Notes: generated by a model not told the origin, from the sequence alone. DNA of 64,000 bases from Halomonas sp. 328 (GCF_015645095.1 NZ_JADOTW010000004.1:1-64000); one strand, 5' to 3'; positions 1-10,884 are shown, counted from the first letter of the stretch. Made by a program: numbers and translations.

Positions 1-75
1 GTGGATGTAGCTCAGTGGTAGAGCCCCGGATTGTGGCTCCGGTGGTCGTGGGTTCGATCCCCATCATCCACCCCA
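1..75 (+). tRNA. tRNA-His (GTG anticodon), copy 1
   Basis: The cloverleaf folds completely. The 7-bp acceptor stem is GTGGATG (1-7) with CATCCAC (65-71). The D stem is GCTC/GAGC, the anticodon stem CCGGA/TCCGG encloses a loop with GTG, and the T arm is GTGGG-TTCGATC-CCCAT. Discriminator C72 is followed by an encoded CCA (73-75). The extra G at -1 that marks tRNA-His would be the base just before the window, so this copy lacks only that nucleotide. Confidence 0.95.
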
Positions 76-116
76 TTTCGTCTTTGGTTGTGCTAAGTGG
101 TTGTTTCTTTGGCAGT

Positions 117-192
117 GGTGGATGTAGCTCAGTGGTAGAGCCCCGGATTGTGGCTCCGGTGGTCGTGGGTTCGATCCCCATCATCCACCCCA
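117..192 (+). tRNA. tRNA-His (GTG anticodon), copy 2
   Basis: This is identical to the first copy over all 75 bases and here includes the histidine-specific extra G (117) that pairs with discriminator C189. CCA is encoded at 190-192. The spacer from copy 1 is 41 bases, so both are probably processed from one transcript that ends at the hairpin about 24 bases downstream. Confidence 0.95.
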
Positions 193-215
193 TTGCCTCA
201 GTTTTCCTGTTGAAG

Positions 216-240
216 CGCCGGCATTCCTGCCGGCGTTTCT
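216..240 (+). terminator. Rho-independent terminator after the tRNA-His pair
   Basis: A perfect 8-bp stem, CGCCGGCA (216-223) with TGCCGGCG (228-235) around a TTCC loop, is followed by a short T tract. It would separate the tRNA transcript from tig. Confidence 0.7.
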
Positions 241-283
241 GCGTTTCCGTCTGTTGCCGTTCGGCGGTTCCGCCATTTTTCCC

Positions 284-355
284 CTTGTGATCCGCGACTA
301 ACGCCCCCATCTTACGGGCATGGCGCTTGCCAGCGCGCAGTGGGCTTCTTAAAAT
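284..355 (+). promoter_or_regulatory. Two predicted tig promoters: sigma-32-like and sigma-70
   Basis: Upstream: CTTGTGA (284-290), 14 bases, CCCCATCT (305-312). This resembles the heat-shock consensus CTTGAAA-N13-15-CCCCATNT. Downstream: TTGCCA (327-332), 17 bases, TAAAAT (350-355), a good sigma-70 match. Both lie between the tRNA terminator and the tig start at 416. Dual control would suit a chaperone/protease operon; this is sequence match only. Confidence 0.55.
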
Positions 356-415
356 CAGCCCTTTGATCTTCCAACGCATTCGTAACGAACGCCCCCAGTC
401 GGTAGAGGACAATTC

Positions 416-1768
416 ATGCAAGTTTCCGTCGAGACGACCTCCAGCATCGAACGCCGCGTCAAGGTTCAGGTTCCCGCGGCCGAGGTCGACCAGGCCGTGG
501 CGGCCCGTCTTCAGGACACCGCCAAGAATGTGCGCCTCAACGGCTTCCGCCAGGGCAAGGTGCCGATGTCCGTGGTGCGCCAGCGCTTCGGCGGCCAGGT
601 GCGCAATGAGGTGGTGGGCGAGCTGATGCGCGAGCGCTATGTGCAGGCCATCACCCAGGAGAGCCTGAACCCGGCTGGCTTCCCGCAGATCGAGCCTACC
701 GTCAACGAGTCCGGCAAGGATCTGGAGTTCGTGGCGACCCTGGAGATCTATCCGCAAATCGAGCTCAAGGGCATCGAAGGGGCCGAGGTGGAGCGCCCCC
801 AGGTCGAGATCAGCGACGCCGACGTCGAGCAGATGATCGAGACCCTGCGCAAGCAGAACGCCACCTGGGCCGAGGTGGAGCGCGCCGCCGCCGATGGCGA
901 TCAGGTCACCATCGACTTTCAGGGCTTCCTGGGCGACGAGCCCTTCGAGGGCGGTAGCGCCGAGGGCCACCAGCTGGTGCTGGGCTCCAACAGCTTCATC
1001 CCCGGCTTCGAGGCGCAGCTCGAGGGCGCCAAGGCCGGTGAGGAGAAGGAGATCAAGGTCACCTTCCCCGAGGACTACCAGGCCGAGCATCTGGCCGGCC
1101 AGGAAGCCACCTTCAAGGTCAAGGTGCATGCCGTCAGCGCCCAGGAGCTGGCCGAGCTGAACGATGAATTCATCAAGCAGTTCGGTGTCGAGGAGGGGGG
1201 CGTCGAGGCCTTCCAGGCCGAGGTGCGCAAGAACATGAGCCGCGAGGCCAAGCAGGCCGTCGAGAATCGCGTCAAGCAGCAGGTGCTGGAAGCCCTCAAG
1301 CAGGCCAATGAGGTCGAGGTGCCCCAGGCGCTGATCCAGCAGGAGACCGATGGTCTCAAGCGCCAGGCCGCCCAGCAGTTCGGCCTGGGCGAGGACTTCG
1401 ACGTCTCCCAGCTGCCCAACGAGCTGTTCGCCGACCAGGCCAAGAGCCGCGTCCAGGTGGGCCTGCTGCTGGCCGAGGTGGTCAAGGTCAATGAGCTCGA
1501 CGCCAGCGACGACGAGATCAAGGCCAAGGTCGAGGAACTGGCCCAGCAGTACCAGGACCCGCAGCAGGTGGTCGACTACTACCTGGGCAACGACCAGCTC
1601 AAGAACCAGATCAAGTCCGGCCTGCTGGAAGAGAAGGCCGTCGACCTGCTGCTCGCTCAGGCCAGCGTCAAGGACGTGGAGATGTCCTACGAGCAGGCCC
1701 TTGCCGCCGCTAACCAGCAGCCCGGCGGCGAGGCCGAGGAAGAAGAGGACGCCGACGCCAAGGCGTAA
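416..1768 (+). CDS. tig: Trigger factor, ribosome-associated chaperone and prolyl isomerase
   Basis: This is the ribosome-docked chaperone that meets nascent chains at the exit tunnel. The 450 residues are close to the usual 430-450. The N-terminal ribosome-binding domain carries the GFRxGK signature (residues 43-48). The FKBP-type isomerase domain follows (about 155-245; GDQVTIDFQGFLGDEPFEGG). The long C-terminal chaperone domain ends in a very acidic tail. It is first in the conserved tig-clpP-clpX order and is preceded by sigma-32-like and sigma-70-like promoters. The ATG at 416 gives the canonical MQVSVE start. Confidence 0.97.
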   Translation: MQVSVETTSSIERRVKVQVPAAEVDQAVAARLQDTAKNVRLNGFRQGKVPMSVVRQRFGGQVRNEVVGELMRERYVQAITQESLNPAGFPQIEPTVNESGKDLEFVATLEIYPQIELKGIEGAEVERPQVEISDADVEQMIETLRKQNATWAEVERAAADGDQVTIDFQGFLGDEPFEGGSAEGHQLVLGSNSFIPGFEAQLEGAKAGEEKEIKVTFPEDYQAEHLAGQEATFKVKVHAVSAQELAELNDEFIKQFGVEEGGVEAFQAEVRKNMSREAKQAVENRVKQQVLEALKQANEVEVPQALIQQETDGLKRQAAQQFGLGEDFDVSQLPNELFADQAKSRVQVGLLLAEVVKVNELDASDDEIKAKVEELAQQYQDPQQVVDYYLGNDQLKNQIKSGLLEEKAVDLLLAQASVKDVEMSYEQALAAANQQPGGEAEEEEDADAKA

Positions 1769-1860
1769 GGCCAGCGCCGCCGGCCCCCTCGGGTCGGCGG
1801 CCATAGGGATGGGACCCGGCATGGGCCGGGGGCACTTACCGGAAGAAGGACGCCACACAG

Positions 1861-2481
1861 ATGGGCAACGACTTCGAGATCAAGAATGCCGGCGGCCTGG
1901 TGCCGATGGTGGTCGAGCAGAGCGCACGGGGCGAGCGCGCCTACGATATCTACTCGCGTCTGCTCAAGGAACGCGTGATCTTCCTGGTCGGCCCGGTGGA
2001 AGACTACATGGCCAACCTGGTGGTGGCGCAGCTGCTGTTCCTGGAGTCCGAGAACCCCGATAAGGACATCCACCTCTACATCAACTCGCCGGGCGGCTCG
2101 GTGACCGCGGGGATGTCGATCTACGACACCATGCAGTTCGTCAAGCCCGATGTCTCTACCGTCTGCATCGGTCAGGCCGCCAGCATGGGCGCCCTGCTGC
2201 TTGCCGGCGGGGCCGCCGGCAAGCGCTACTGCCTGCCCAACTCGCGGATGATGATCCACCAGCCGCTGGGGGGCTATCAGGGCCAGGCCTCGGATATCGA
2301 GATCCATACCAAGGAGATCCTCAGTATCCGTCACAAGCTCAACCAGATCCTCGCTCATCACACCGGCCAGGACATCGAGACCATTGCCCGGGATACCGAT
2401 CGTGATAACTTCATGAACGGCGCCCAGGCGGCGGAGTATGGCCTGATCGATGCCGTGCTGGATAAGCGTCCGGACTCCTGA
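1861..2481 (+). CDS. clpP: ATP-dependent Clp protease, proteolytic subunit
   Basis: Serine peptidase that forms the tetradecameric chamber loaded by ClpX or ClpA. The 206 residues match the family length. The nucleophile Ser108 lies in [14 protein letters not shown] and the catalytic His133 in MMIHQPLGG; the Asp region follows. It lies 92 bases after tig, with a GAAGAAGGA ribosome site before the ATG. There is no strong promoter of its own, so read-through from tig is likely. A hairpin separates it from clpX. Confidence 0.97.
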   Translation: MGNDFEIKNAGGLVPMVVEQSARGERAYDIYSRLLKERVIFLVGPVEDYMANLVVAQLLFLESENPDKDIHLYINSPGGSVTAGMSIYDTMQFVKPDVSTVCIGQAASMGALLLAGGAAGKRYCLPNSRMMIHQPLGGYQGQASDIEIHTKEILSIRHKLNQILAHHTGQDIETIARDTDRDNFMNGAQAAEYGLIDAVLDKRPDS

Positions 2482-2518
2482 TAGCTTGAGCTGAGCCGCA
2501 TCCACGACATGCAATTTC

Positions 2519-2538
2519 CGGCGGCCTGCGGGCCGCCG
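2519..2538 (+). other. Intercistronic hairpin between clpP and clpX
   Basis: A perfect 8-bp stem, CGGCGGCC (2519-2526) and GGCCGCCG (2531-2538) around TGCG, is followed by only two T. It is more likely an RNA-stabilising or partial-termination element than a full terminator. The clpX ribosome site (AAGAGG) follows directly. Confidence 0.5.
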
Positions 2539-2557
2539 TTCATCAAGAGGTACGCGA

Positions 2558-3838
2558 ATGGCCGACGGCAAAGGCAAGGACGAGGGCAGCAAGCTGCTTT
2601 ATTGCTCGTTCTGCGGCAAGAATCAGAACGAAGTGCGTAAGCTGATCGCGGGCCCATCCGTCTACATCTGCGACGAGTGTGTCGACCTGTGCAACGACAT
2701 CATTCGTGAAGAGGTTCTCGAGGCCGATGCGGAGAGCGAGGAGGACCGCCTGCCGGTCCCTCGCGAGATCCGGCATACCCTCGATGATTACGTGATCGGC
2801 CAGGATCGCGCCAAGATGGTGCTGTCGGTGGCGGTCTACAACCACTACAAGCGCCTGCGCGCCGGGGTGAAGAGCGACGACGTCGAACTCGGCAAGTCCA
2901 ACATCCTGCTGATCGGCCCCACCGGCAGCGGCAAGACCCTGCTCGCCGAGACCCTGGCGCGGCTGCTCAATGTGCCCTTCACCATCGCCGATGCCACCAC
3001 CCTCACCGAGGCGGGCTATGTGGGCGAGGATGTGGAGAACATCATCCAGAAGCTGTTGCAGAAGTGCGACTACGATGTGGAGAAGGCCCAGCGCGGCATC
3101 GTCTACATCGACGAGATCGACAAGATCTCGCGCAAGTCGGACAACCCCTCGATTACCCGGGACGTCTCCGGCGAGGGCGTGCAGCAGGCCCTGCTCAAGC
3201 TGATCGAGGGCACCACCGCCTCGGTACCGCCCCAGGGCGGGCGCAAGCATCCCCAGCAGGAGTTCCTGCAGGTGGATACCGGCAATATCCTGTTTATCGT
3301 CGGCGGTGCCTTCGCCGGCCTCGACAAGGTGATCCGTGATCGCGCCGAGAAGGGTGGCATCGGCTTCAATGCCCAGGTCAAGAGCAAGGACGAGAACAAG
3401 GGCGTCGGCGACGTGCTGATGGACGTGGAGCCGGAGGACCTGGTCAAGTTCGGCCTGATTCCGGAGTTCGTCGGCCGACTGCCGGTGATCGCCACCCTCA
3501 CCGAGCTCAACGAGGATGCGCTGATCCAGATCCTGACCGAGCCCAAGAACTCCCTGATCAAGCAGTACGCCAAGCTGTTCGAGATGGAAGGCGTGGAGCT
3601 GGAGTTCCGTGAGGACGCCCTGCGGGCGGTGGCCGCCAAGGCCATGGCGCGCAAGACCGGTGCCCGTGGCCTGCGCTCGATCCTCGAGTCGGTGCTGCTC
3701 GATACCATGTACGAGATCCCCTCCCTGGAGGGGGTGACCCAGGTGGTGATCGACGCCTCGGTGATCGCCGGTGAGAGCGAGCCGCTGTTGATCTACTCTC
3801 AGCAGGATGAGGGCAAGGTGGCCGGCAAGGACGGCTAG
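2558..3838 (+). CDS. clpX: ClpX, AAA+ unfoldase of the ClpXP protease
   Basis: It unfolds tagged or adaptor-delivered substrates and threads them into ClpP. The 426 residues match the family. The N-terminal zinc-binding domain has Cys16, Cys19, Cys38 and Cys41. The Walker A motif GPTGSGKT is at 120-127, Walker B is in VYIDEIDKI, and the sensor and pore-loop region is intact. It ends in the usual C-terminal D2 small domain. It follows clpP by 76 bases and is closed by a strong terminator, consistent with a tig-clpP-clpX unit. Confidence 0.97.
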   Translation: MADGKGKDEGSKLLYCSFCGKNQNEVRKLIAGPSVYICDECVDLCNDIIREEVLEADAESEEDRLPVPREIRHTLDDYVIGQDRAKMVLSVAVYNHYKRLRAGVKSDDVELGKSNILLIGPTGSGKTLLAETLARLLNVPFTIADATTLTEAGYVGEDVENIIQKLLQKCDYDVEKAQRGIVYIDEIDKISRKSDNPSITRDVSGEGVQQALLKLIEGTTASVPPQGGRKHPQQEFLQVDTGNILFIVGGAFAGLDKVIRDRAEKGGIGFNAQVKSKDENKGVGDVLMDVEPEDLVKFGLIPEFVGRLPVIATLTELNEDALIQILTEPKNSLIKQYAKLFEMEGVELEFREDALRAVAAKAMARKTGARGLRSILESVLLDTMYEIPSLEGVTQVVIDASVIAGESEPLLIYSQQDEGKVAGKDG

Positions 3839-3857
3839 GCGCCTTCCCCGTCTCATG

Positions 3858-3881
3858 GGGCCGCCCCGGCGGCCCTTTTTT
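3858..3881 (+). terminator. Terminator after clpX
   Basis: The 7-bp GC stem GGGCCGC (3858-3864) with GCGGCCC (3869-3875) is followed by six T: a classic intrinsic terminator closing the tig-clpPX unit. Confidence 0.85.
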
Positions 3882-3891
3882 GTGTGCCCCG

Positions 3892-3920
3892 CTTGCAAAG
3901 GGGACGGGTCGCCCCCATCA
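3892..3920 (+). promoter_or_regulatory. Sigma-32-like heat-shock promoter for lon
   Basis: CTTGCAA (3892-3898), 14 bases, CCCCATCA (3913-3920) fits the RpoH consensus well. It sits directly between the clpX terminator and the lon start. Lon is a known heat-shock gene in Escherichia coli, so the position and match support each other. Confidence 0.65.
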
Positions 3921-3957
3921 CCTGACCAATCCCTTCGAGTTTTGAGGAACGTCTGCG

Positions 3958-6363
<2,406 letters not shown>

Positions 6364-6427
6364 GATGGTTTTTTGCATCATGGTGGGCAGAAAAGCCCGC
6401 CATATGCGCGTTAGCGCTAGAGGTTGC

Positions 6428-6457
6428 TTGACAGGACTTTCATGGCATTGCTATAAA
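6428..6457 (+). promoter_or_regulatory. Sigma-70 promoter of hupB
   Basis: A consensus TTGACA (6428-6433) is separated by 18 bases from TATAAA (6452-6457), about 80 bases before the hupB start. It is among the best sigma-70 matches in the window and fits an abundant nucleoid protein. Confidence 0.75.
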
Positions 6458-6538
6458 AAGCGCCTTGCTGTGATCGCGTAAGCCGCCTCAAGCCAGCGCT
6501 GCCACATGTCAATTTTTGCAATATTCAAGGGGTGAAGT

Positions 6539-6811
6539 GTGAACAAGTCCGAGCTGATCGAAGCCATTGCCGCGTCTGCCGATATTCCCAAGGCAGCGGC
6601 CACCCGTGCACTGGATGCCATGGTTGAGGCCGTCACCGACAGCCTGAAGAAGGGTGACAGCGTTTCCCTCGTTGGTTTCGGCACCTTTGCCGTCAAGGAG
6701 CGTGCCGCCCGTACCGGTCGCAACCCGCAGACCGGCCAGCCCATCGAGATCAGCGCCGCCAAGGTGCCCAGCTTCAAGGCCGGCAAGGCGCTCAAGGATT
6801 CGGTCAACTAA
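6539..6811 (+). CDS. hupB: HU-family nucleoid protein, beta-type
   Basis: Small DNA-bending nucleoid protein. The 90 residues are exactly family length. It starts [11 protein letters not shown], shows the helix-turn-helix dimer core and the beta-arm motif RTGRNPQTG that inserts into the minor groove. The start is GTG (6539), set by the AAGGGGTG ribosome site; no ATG fits. It sits between lon and ppiD as in pseudomonads, with its own promoter and terminator. Confidence 0.96.
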   Translation: MNKSELIEAIAASADIPKAAATRALDAMVEAVTDSLKKGDSVSLVGFGTFAVKERAARTGRNPQTGQPIEISAAKVPSFKAGKALKDSVN

Positions 6812-6841
6812 GGGCAGACACGCCTGCGGTCGACTCCGTGA

Positions 6842-6872
6842 AAGGCGCATCGTCTCGGCGATGCGCCTTTTT
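6842..6872 (+). terminator. Terminator after hupB
   Basis: The 11-bp stem AAGGCGCATCG (6842-6852) with CGATGCGCCTT (6859-6869) runs into a T tract: a strong intrinsic terminator. Confidence 0.88.
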
Positions 6873-6962
6873 GTTGTCCGTTGATGCCGCCTGGCCCACC
6901 GGCCCGGGAGGCGGCTATCATCGTCTGCGCACCTTCTTGCCATACTCTTTGCCGAGGGCATC

Positions 6963-8780
6963 ATGCTGCAAAGTATTCGCGATCGCTCCAAGAGCTGGGG
7001 CGCCAAGATCATCATCGGCGCCATCGTCGTCACCATGGCCCTGTTCGGGGCCGATGCCCTGATCGGGCTCTTTACCGGGGGCGCCAACGACGTCGCCAAG
7101 GTCAATGGTGAGCCGATCACCCGTCAAGAGGTGGAGTTGCAGGTGCAACGGGCCCTGCGCAGCGGTCAGGTGCCGCCTGAGCAGGAGCGTGCCCTGCGCG
7201 GCCAGGTGCTCGATGAGCTGATCACCCTGCGCCTGCTGGATCAGTATGCCGCCGACGGTGGCCTGCACCTCTCCGAGGAGCAGCTCGATCGCCTCCTCCT
7301 GACCCTCCCGGAGTTCCACGACCAGCAAGGTCGTTTCGATCGGGAGATCTTCCGTAACCGCCTGGCCAGTGCGGGCTATACGCCGCTCGGCTTCCGCGAG
7401 CAGCTGCGTAGCGACCTGCGCCGCGAGCAGTTGCAGAATGGCCTGGTGCTGAGCGATTTCACCCTGGCGAGCGAACAGGAGCGCCTGGCGGCCCTGCAGC
7501 GTCAGGTGCGCAGCTTCCGCTATCACCGCCTCGTCCCCGCCGATCTGGAGGCCCCGATCGAGCTGACGGAGGCGGAGATCGTCGATTACTACGAGGCCAA
7601 TGCCGAGCGTTTCCAGCGCCCCGAGCAGGTGCGCCTGGCGTATGTGCTGCTGGATCGCCAGCAGTTGGCCGAGGCCCTGGCGGTGGACGAGGGTCAGCTC
7701 CAGGCGGCCTATGAGCAGCGTGGCCAGGATGCCGAGCGTCGGGTGGCACATATCATGGCCAGCTTTGGCGACGCGCGTGACCGCGAGGAGGCCCTGGCGC
7801 GCCTCGAAGAGGTGCGCAGCCGTCTCGCCGCTGGCGAGGACTTCGCCGCCCTGGCCGCCCGTTACTCCGATGACACCAGTTCCGCGGAACAGGGCGGTGA
7901 CCTGGGCTTTATCAGCCGCGGTTTCTTCGGCGAGGCCTTCGAGGACGCCGCCTTCGCCCTGGCCCCCGGCCAGGTCTCGGGGATTGTCGAGACCGATAAT
8001 GGCCTGCACCTGGTCACCGTGACCGAGCTGGATCTGCCGCCCTTCGAGCAGCTGCGCGAGGAGCTGCGCGAGGAGGTGGCCCTGGCCGAGGTGGGGGACG
8101 AGTTCAACCGTCTGGCCCAGCGCCTGATCGAGGAGAGCTTTGCCGCCGAGGACCTGGAGAGCGTCGCGAATGATCTCGGCCTGCCCCTGCAGGAGAGCGA
8201 CTGGCTGACCCGTGACCATGGTCAGGGAGTCCTCGGCGAGCCGGGCGTGATGAGTGAAGCCTTTAGTGATGAGGTATTGGTCGAGGGCTTTAACAGCGAG
8301 GTGATCGAGCTCGACGAGGAGCGGCGCCTGGTGGTGCGGGTCGCCGAGCATCGTCCGGCCGCGACGCCGGAGCTCGAAGAGGTTCGCGACCGCGTCGTCG
8401 CCGAGCTGAGTGCCCAGCGCGAGCGCGAGGCCCTGGGGGAACTGGCCGAGGCGCGCCTGGCGGCGCTGCGTGACGGCGAGTCCGTCGACTGGGCCTGGAG
8501 CCGGGTCGAGGAGGCGAGCCGTAATCGCGCCGAGGGCGTCGCCCCGGCGATCCTCGCCGAGGCCTTCCGGCTGGCGCGCCCCGACAACGGTCCCAGCTAC
8601 GGCATGGCCATGACCGATCAGGGCGTGGCGGTGCTGGCCCTGGATGCGGTGGGCGAGGGCGAGGCCGATGCGCAGCTGGAGGCCCTGGTGGCCCAGATGG
8701 CGGAGCGCCTGCGGGCCCAGTCGGCGCTGACTGGCCTGCTGGAGCGGCTGCGCGCCGAGGCCAAGATCGAACGCCTCTAA
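6963..8780 (+). CDS. ppiD: PpiD, membrane-anchored periplasmic folding factor
   Basis: SurA-like periplasmic chaperone associated with the Sec translocon exit. The 605 residues are near the usual 620. A short cytoplasmic N-terminus is followed by one membrane segment (about 14-37, IIIGAIVVTMALFGA). Next come a SurA_N-type chaperone region and a parvulin domain (about 258-355) containing the recognisable GGDLGFISRG stretch, then a C-terminal chaperone region. It stands alone, downstream of hupB as in related genomes, and ends in a strong terminator. Confidence 0.93.
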   Translation: MLQSIRDRSKSWGAKIIIGAIVVTMALFGADALIGLFTGGANDVAKVNGEPITRQEVELQVQRALRSGQVPPEQERALRGQVLDELITLRLLDQYAADGGLHLSEEQLDRLLLTLPEFHDQQGRFDREIFRNRLASAGYTPLGFREQLRSDLRREQLQNGLVLSDFTLASEQERLAALQRQVRSFRYHRLVPADLEAPIELTEAEIVDYYEANAERFQRPEQVRLAYVLLDRQQLAEALAVDEGQLQAAYEQRGQDAERRVAHIMASFGDARDREEALARLEEVRSRLAAGEDFAALAARYSDDTSSAEQGGDLGFISRGFFGEAFEDAAFALAPGQVSGIVETDNGLHLVTVTELDLPPFEQLREELREEVALAEVGDEFNRLAQRLIEESFAAEDLESVANDLGLPLQESDWLTRDHGQGVLGEPGVMSEAFSDEVLVEGFNSEVIELDEERRLVVRVAEHRPAATPELEEVRDRVVAELSAQREREALGELAEARLAALRDGESVDWAWSRVEEASRNRAEGVAPAILAEAFRLARPDNGPSYGMAMTDQGVAVLALDAVGEGEADAQLEALVAQMAERLRAQSALTGLLERLRAEAKIERL

Positions 8781-8793
8781 ACCAGCCAAAGAG

Positions 8794-8820
8794 CGCACGG
8801 CCCGGGCCGTGCGTTTTTTT
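8794..8820 (+). terminator. Terminator after ppiD
   Basis: The stem CGCACGG (8794-8800) with CCGTGCG (8807-8813) is followed by seven T. It isolates the next gene, whose promoter begins six bases later. Confidence 0.88.
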
Positions 8821-8825
8821 CGTCG

Positions 8826-8845
8826 TATAATGTTACTAAATAACA
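8826..8845 (+). promoter_or_regulatory. -10 element overlapped by a Zur-type inverted repeat
   Basis: A perfect -10 hexamer TATAAT (8826-8831) runs into TGTTA-CTAAA-TAACA (8831-8845). TGTTA-N5-TAACA is the core of the gammaproteobacterial Zur box (as before E. coli znuC). The site lies 15 bases before the COG0523 gene, where a repressor would block transcription. Seen: the palindrome and its overlap with the -10. Inferred: Zur as the regulator. Confidence 0.65.
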
Positions 8846-8859
8846 AGCGTGGGGGTGTC

Positions 8860-9891
8860 ATGCGGATCGTCACACCGATCCCGGTGCATGTGGTCACCGG
8901 CTTCCTGGGCAGCGGCAAGAGCACCCTGATCCACGAGCTCCTCAAGCTCAAGCCCGCCGGCGAGCGTTGGGCAGTGGTGGTCAACGAGTTCGGCCAGGTG
9001 GGCATCGACCAGGCGATGTTCGAGGCCGGCGACGAAGTCGTCGTCAAGGGGGTGCCCGGGGGTTGTCTCTGCTGCCAGCTGGCCTTCGTGCTCCAGGCCT
9101 CGCTGGTCAACCTGCTGCACCGTCATCGCCCCGATCGCCTGCTGATCGAGCCCTCGGGGCTGGGCCATCCCGCCGGTCTGCTGGACCTGCTGCGCGGCGA
9201 GGCCTTTGCCGGGGTGCTGGAGGTGAAGGAGGTGATCGCGGTGCTCGATCCACGGCGGCTCGAGGAGCCGCGGGCCCAGGCCAATGCCACCTTCCACGAT
9301 CAACTGGCCCTGGCCGACGGGGTGGCCCTGACCCTGGTGGATCAGGCCAGCGAGGCGCAGCGGCTCGCGGCTCGGCGTCACCTGGAGGGGCTCTGGCCGC
9401 CCAAGCGCTGGATCTGCGAAGCGCCCTTCGGCCGCCTGCCGGCCGCGCTGCTCTTCGACAGCCTGCCCCGGGATGAGGGCCATGACGAGCGGCCGGTGGC
9501 GCACCAGGCATTGCGTCCCCCGGCCGGCCGCCTGGAGGAGCCGGAAGCCGTGGCAGAGCCCGAGCCCGGGCGGCCGCTCTTTCGGCGCGGCGAGTCCTTG
9601 GGCCATGGCAGCCTGGGCTGGCGATGGCACCCGGCCGAGACTTTCGATCTGGATCGCCTCAGTCATGGCCTCGGCGAGTTGGCCGGCGAGCTGCGTATCA
9701 AGGCGGTGATTCATGCCGAGGGCGGCTGGTGGCTCTATAACCGCGCCGAGGGACGGGTCAGCCTGACCGAGAGCGCCTGGCGCAGGGATTCTCGTCTCGA
9801 GGTTATCGGCGAGAGCGGTCGCCTGCCCGAGGCCGAGGCGATAGAGCGCTTGCTGGAAGCGTGTCGGTTGTCGGCGCTGCCGGACGATTAG
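8860..9891 (+). CDS. COG0523 (CobW/ZigA-type) GTPase, predicted zinc-responsive metallochaperone
   Basis: G3E-family GTPase of 343 residues. Walker A GFLGSGKS is at 14-21, the switch-like NEFG at 42-45, and the family metal motif GGCLCC contributes Cys69, Cys71 and Cys72. The C-terminal CobW_C domain follows. Members under Zur control are thought to hand zinc to essential enzymes during zinc starvation, and the Zur-like box 15 bases upstream supports that role over cobalamin synthesis; no cob genes are near. The ATG at 8860 was chosen over an upstream start because the latter would lie inside the ppiD terminator. A diverged copy of its 3' end lies just downstream. Confidence 0.85.
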   Translation: MRIVTPIPVHVVTGFLGSGKSTLIHELLKLKPAGERWAVVVNEFGQVGIDQAMFEAGDEVVVKGVPGGCLCCQLAFVLQASLVNLLHRHRPDRLLIEPSGLGHPAGLLDLLRGEAFAGVLEVKEVIAVLDPRRLEEPRAQANATFHDQLALADGVALTLVDQASEAQRLAARRHLEGLWPPKRWICEAPFGRLPAALLFDSLPRDEGHDERPVAHQALRPPAGRLEEPEAVAEPEPGRPLFRRGESLGHGSLGWRWHPAETFDLDRLSHGLGELAGELRIKAVIHAEGGWWLYNRAEGRVSLTESAWRRDSRLEVIGESGRLPEAEAIERLLEACRLSALPDD

Positions 9892-9922
9892 GCCCTCTGG
9901 CGCCGACTCTTCATTCGGCCGC

Positions 9923-10015
9923 CTGGAGGTTATCGGCGAATCGGATCGCCTGCCCGAGGCCGAGGCGATAGAGCGCTTGCTGGAGGGGTGTCGGCTTAAG
10001 GAGAGTGGAGGCTAG
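9923..10015 (+). pseudogene. Duplicated fragment of the COG0523 gene 3' end
   Basis: Bases 9926-9996 repeat 9799-9869 with about ten mismatches in 71 (offset 127 bases). The copy remains readable as LEVIGESDRLPEAEAIERLL and ends at its own TAG (10013-10015) after a different tail. It has no start codon and only about 30 residues are recognisable. It looks like the remnant of a second paralogue or of a slipped duplication of the tail. Confidence 0.7.
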
Positions 10016-10045
10016 GCGGCCCCCTTGCGGAGGCCCACCTGGTCG

Positions 10046-10807
10046 TCAGTTATCGAGGGGAAAGTCCCTGAGCTTGGGCGGCTGCCCCGCCTCCAGGCGA
10101 ATCTCCCAGCCCTTGGTGGGTTGCCAGTCGCCTAGCACCAGGCGCCGGGCGGGCTGGCCATCCAGTTCCATGGGGTGCAGTGCCGGGCGATGGGTATGCC
10201 CATGGATCAGGGTGGTGACGCCCTGTTCGCGCATCACTCGGACCACTTCGTCCGGGGTCACGTCCATGATGTCCTCGGCCTTGTTGGAGTTGGCCTCACC
10301 GGAGCGATCCCGCAGTTGCCGGGCCAGGGCCAGGCGCTCGGGGATCGGCATGGCGAGGATCTGGGCCTGCCAGCGGGGATCCCGGGCCTGGGCGCGGAAG
10401 GCCATATAGGCCTCGTCCCGGGTGCACAGGCTGTCGCCGTGCATCAGCAGGATACGCTGGCCGTCGATCTCCACCACGCTGGGGTCGGGCAGAAGGGTGG
10501 CGCCGCAGGCGGCGGCATAGTCGTCGCCGAGCAGGAAGTCGCGGTTGCCGTGCATCAGGTAGATGGCGGTGCCGCTCTCGGCCAGGCGCCTGAGGGCCTG
10601 GGCCACCTCGGCGGCGAGGGCGGCGTGGCCACTGGGGTCGGCATCGCCCAGGGCCAGCAGGTCGTCGCCGATCCAGGCCTCGAAGAAGTCACCGAGGATA
10701 TAGAGGGCCTCGGCCCCCCTGGCGGCTTCCAGGTAGGCGAGGAAGCCCGCGGTGATCTCGGGGGCCTGGGGCTGTAGATGCAGATCGGAAATCAGCAGGG
10801 TGCTCAT
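10046..10807 (-). CDS. lpxH: UDP-2,3-diacylglucosamine diphosphatase (lipid A synthesis)
   Basis: Peripheral inner-membrane calcineurin-like hydrolase that converts UDP-2,3-diacylglucosamine to lipid X. Over 253 residues it shows every metal-binding block: ISDLHL near the N-terminus, LGDFFEAWIGDD, HGNRDFLLG, MHGD and the distal HGHTHRPA. The ATG at 10807 gives the canonical MSTLLISDLHL start; the frame extends upstream without support. It follows ppiB on the same strand, an arrangement shared with pseudomonads, but a terminator-like hairpin separates them. Confidence 0.95.
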   Translation of the reverse strand: MSTLLISDLHLQPQAPEITAGFLAYLEAARGAEALYILGDFFEAWIGDDLLALGDADPSGHAALAAEVAQALRRLAESGTAIYLMHGNRDFLLGDDYAAACGATLLPDPSVVEIDGQRILLMHGDSLCTRDEAYMAFRAQARDPRWQAQILAMPIPERLALARQLRDRSGEANSNKAEDIMDVTPDEVVRVMREQGVTTLIHGHTHRPALHPMELDGQPARRLVLGDWQPTKGWEIRLEAGQPPKLRDFPLDN

Positions 10808-10843
10808 GGCTAGTCTCGGGTCGAAAGGGCAAGAGGCTAGAGC

Positions 10844-10867
10844 AAAACGCCCGCACGGGGCGGGCGT
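10844..10867 (-). terminator. Terminator after ppiB (minus strand)
   Basis: The stem ACGCCCGC (10847-10854) and GCGGGCGT (10860-10867) runs, on the minus strand, into a TTTT tract (AAAA at 10844-10847 as written). It lies between ppiB and lpxH and would limit read-through into lpxH. Confidence 0.7.
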
Positions 10868-10884
10868 CATGGGGCGAGGTGGAA

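Noticed and set aside
1-192. Two identical 75-base blocks as a possible repeat array or CRISPR
   Set aside because: Both fold as tRNA-His with an encoded CCA; only two copies and no spacer pattern.
6381-6402. Hairpin after lon as an intrinsic terminator
   Set aside because: The stem TGGTGGGC/GCCCGCCA needs a wobble pair and has no T run after it; too weak to call.
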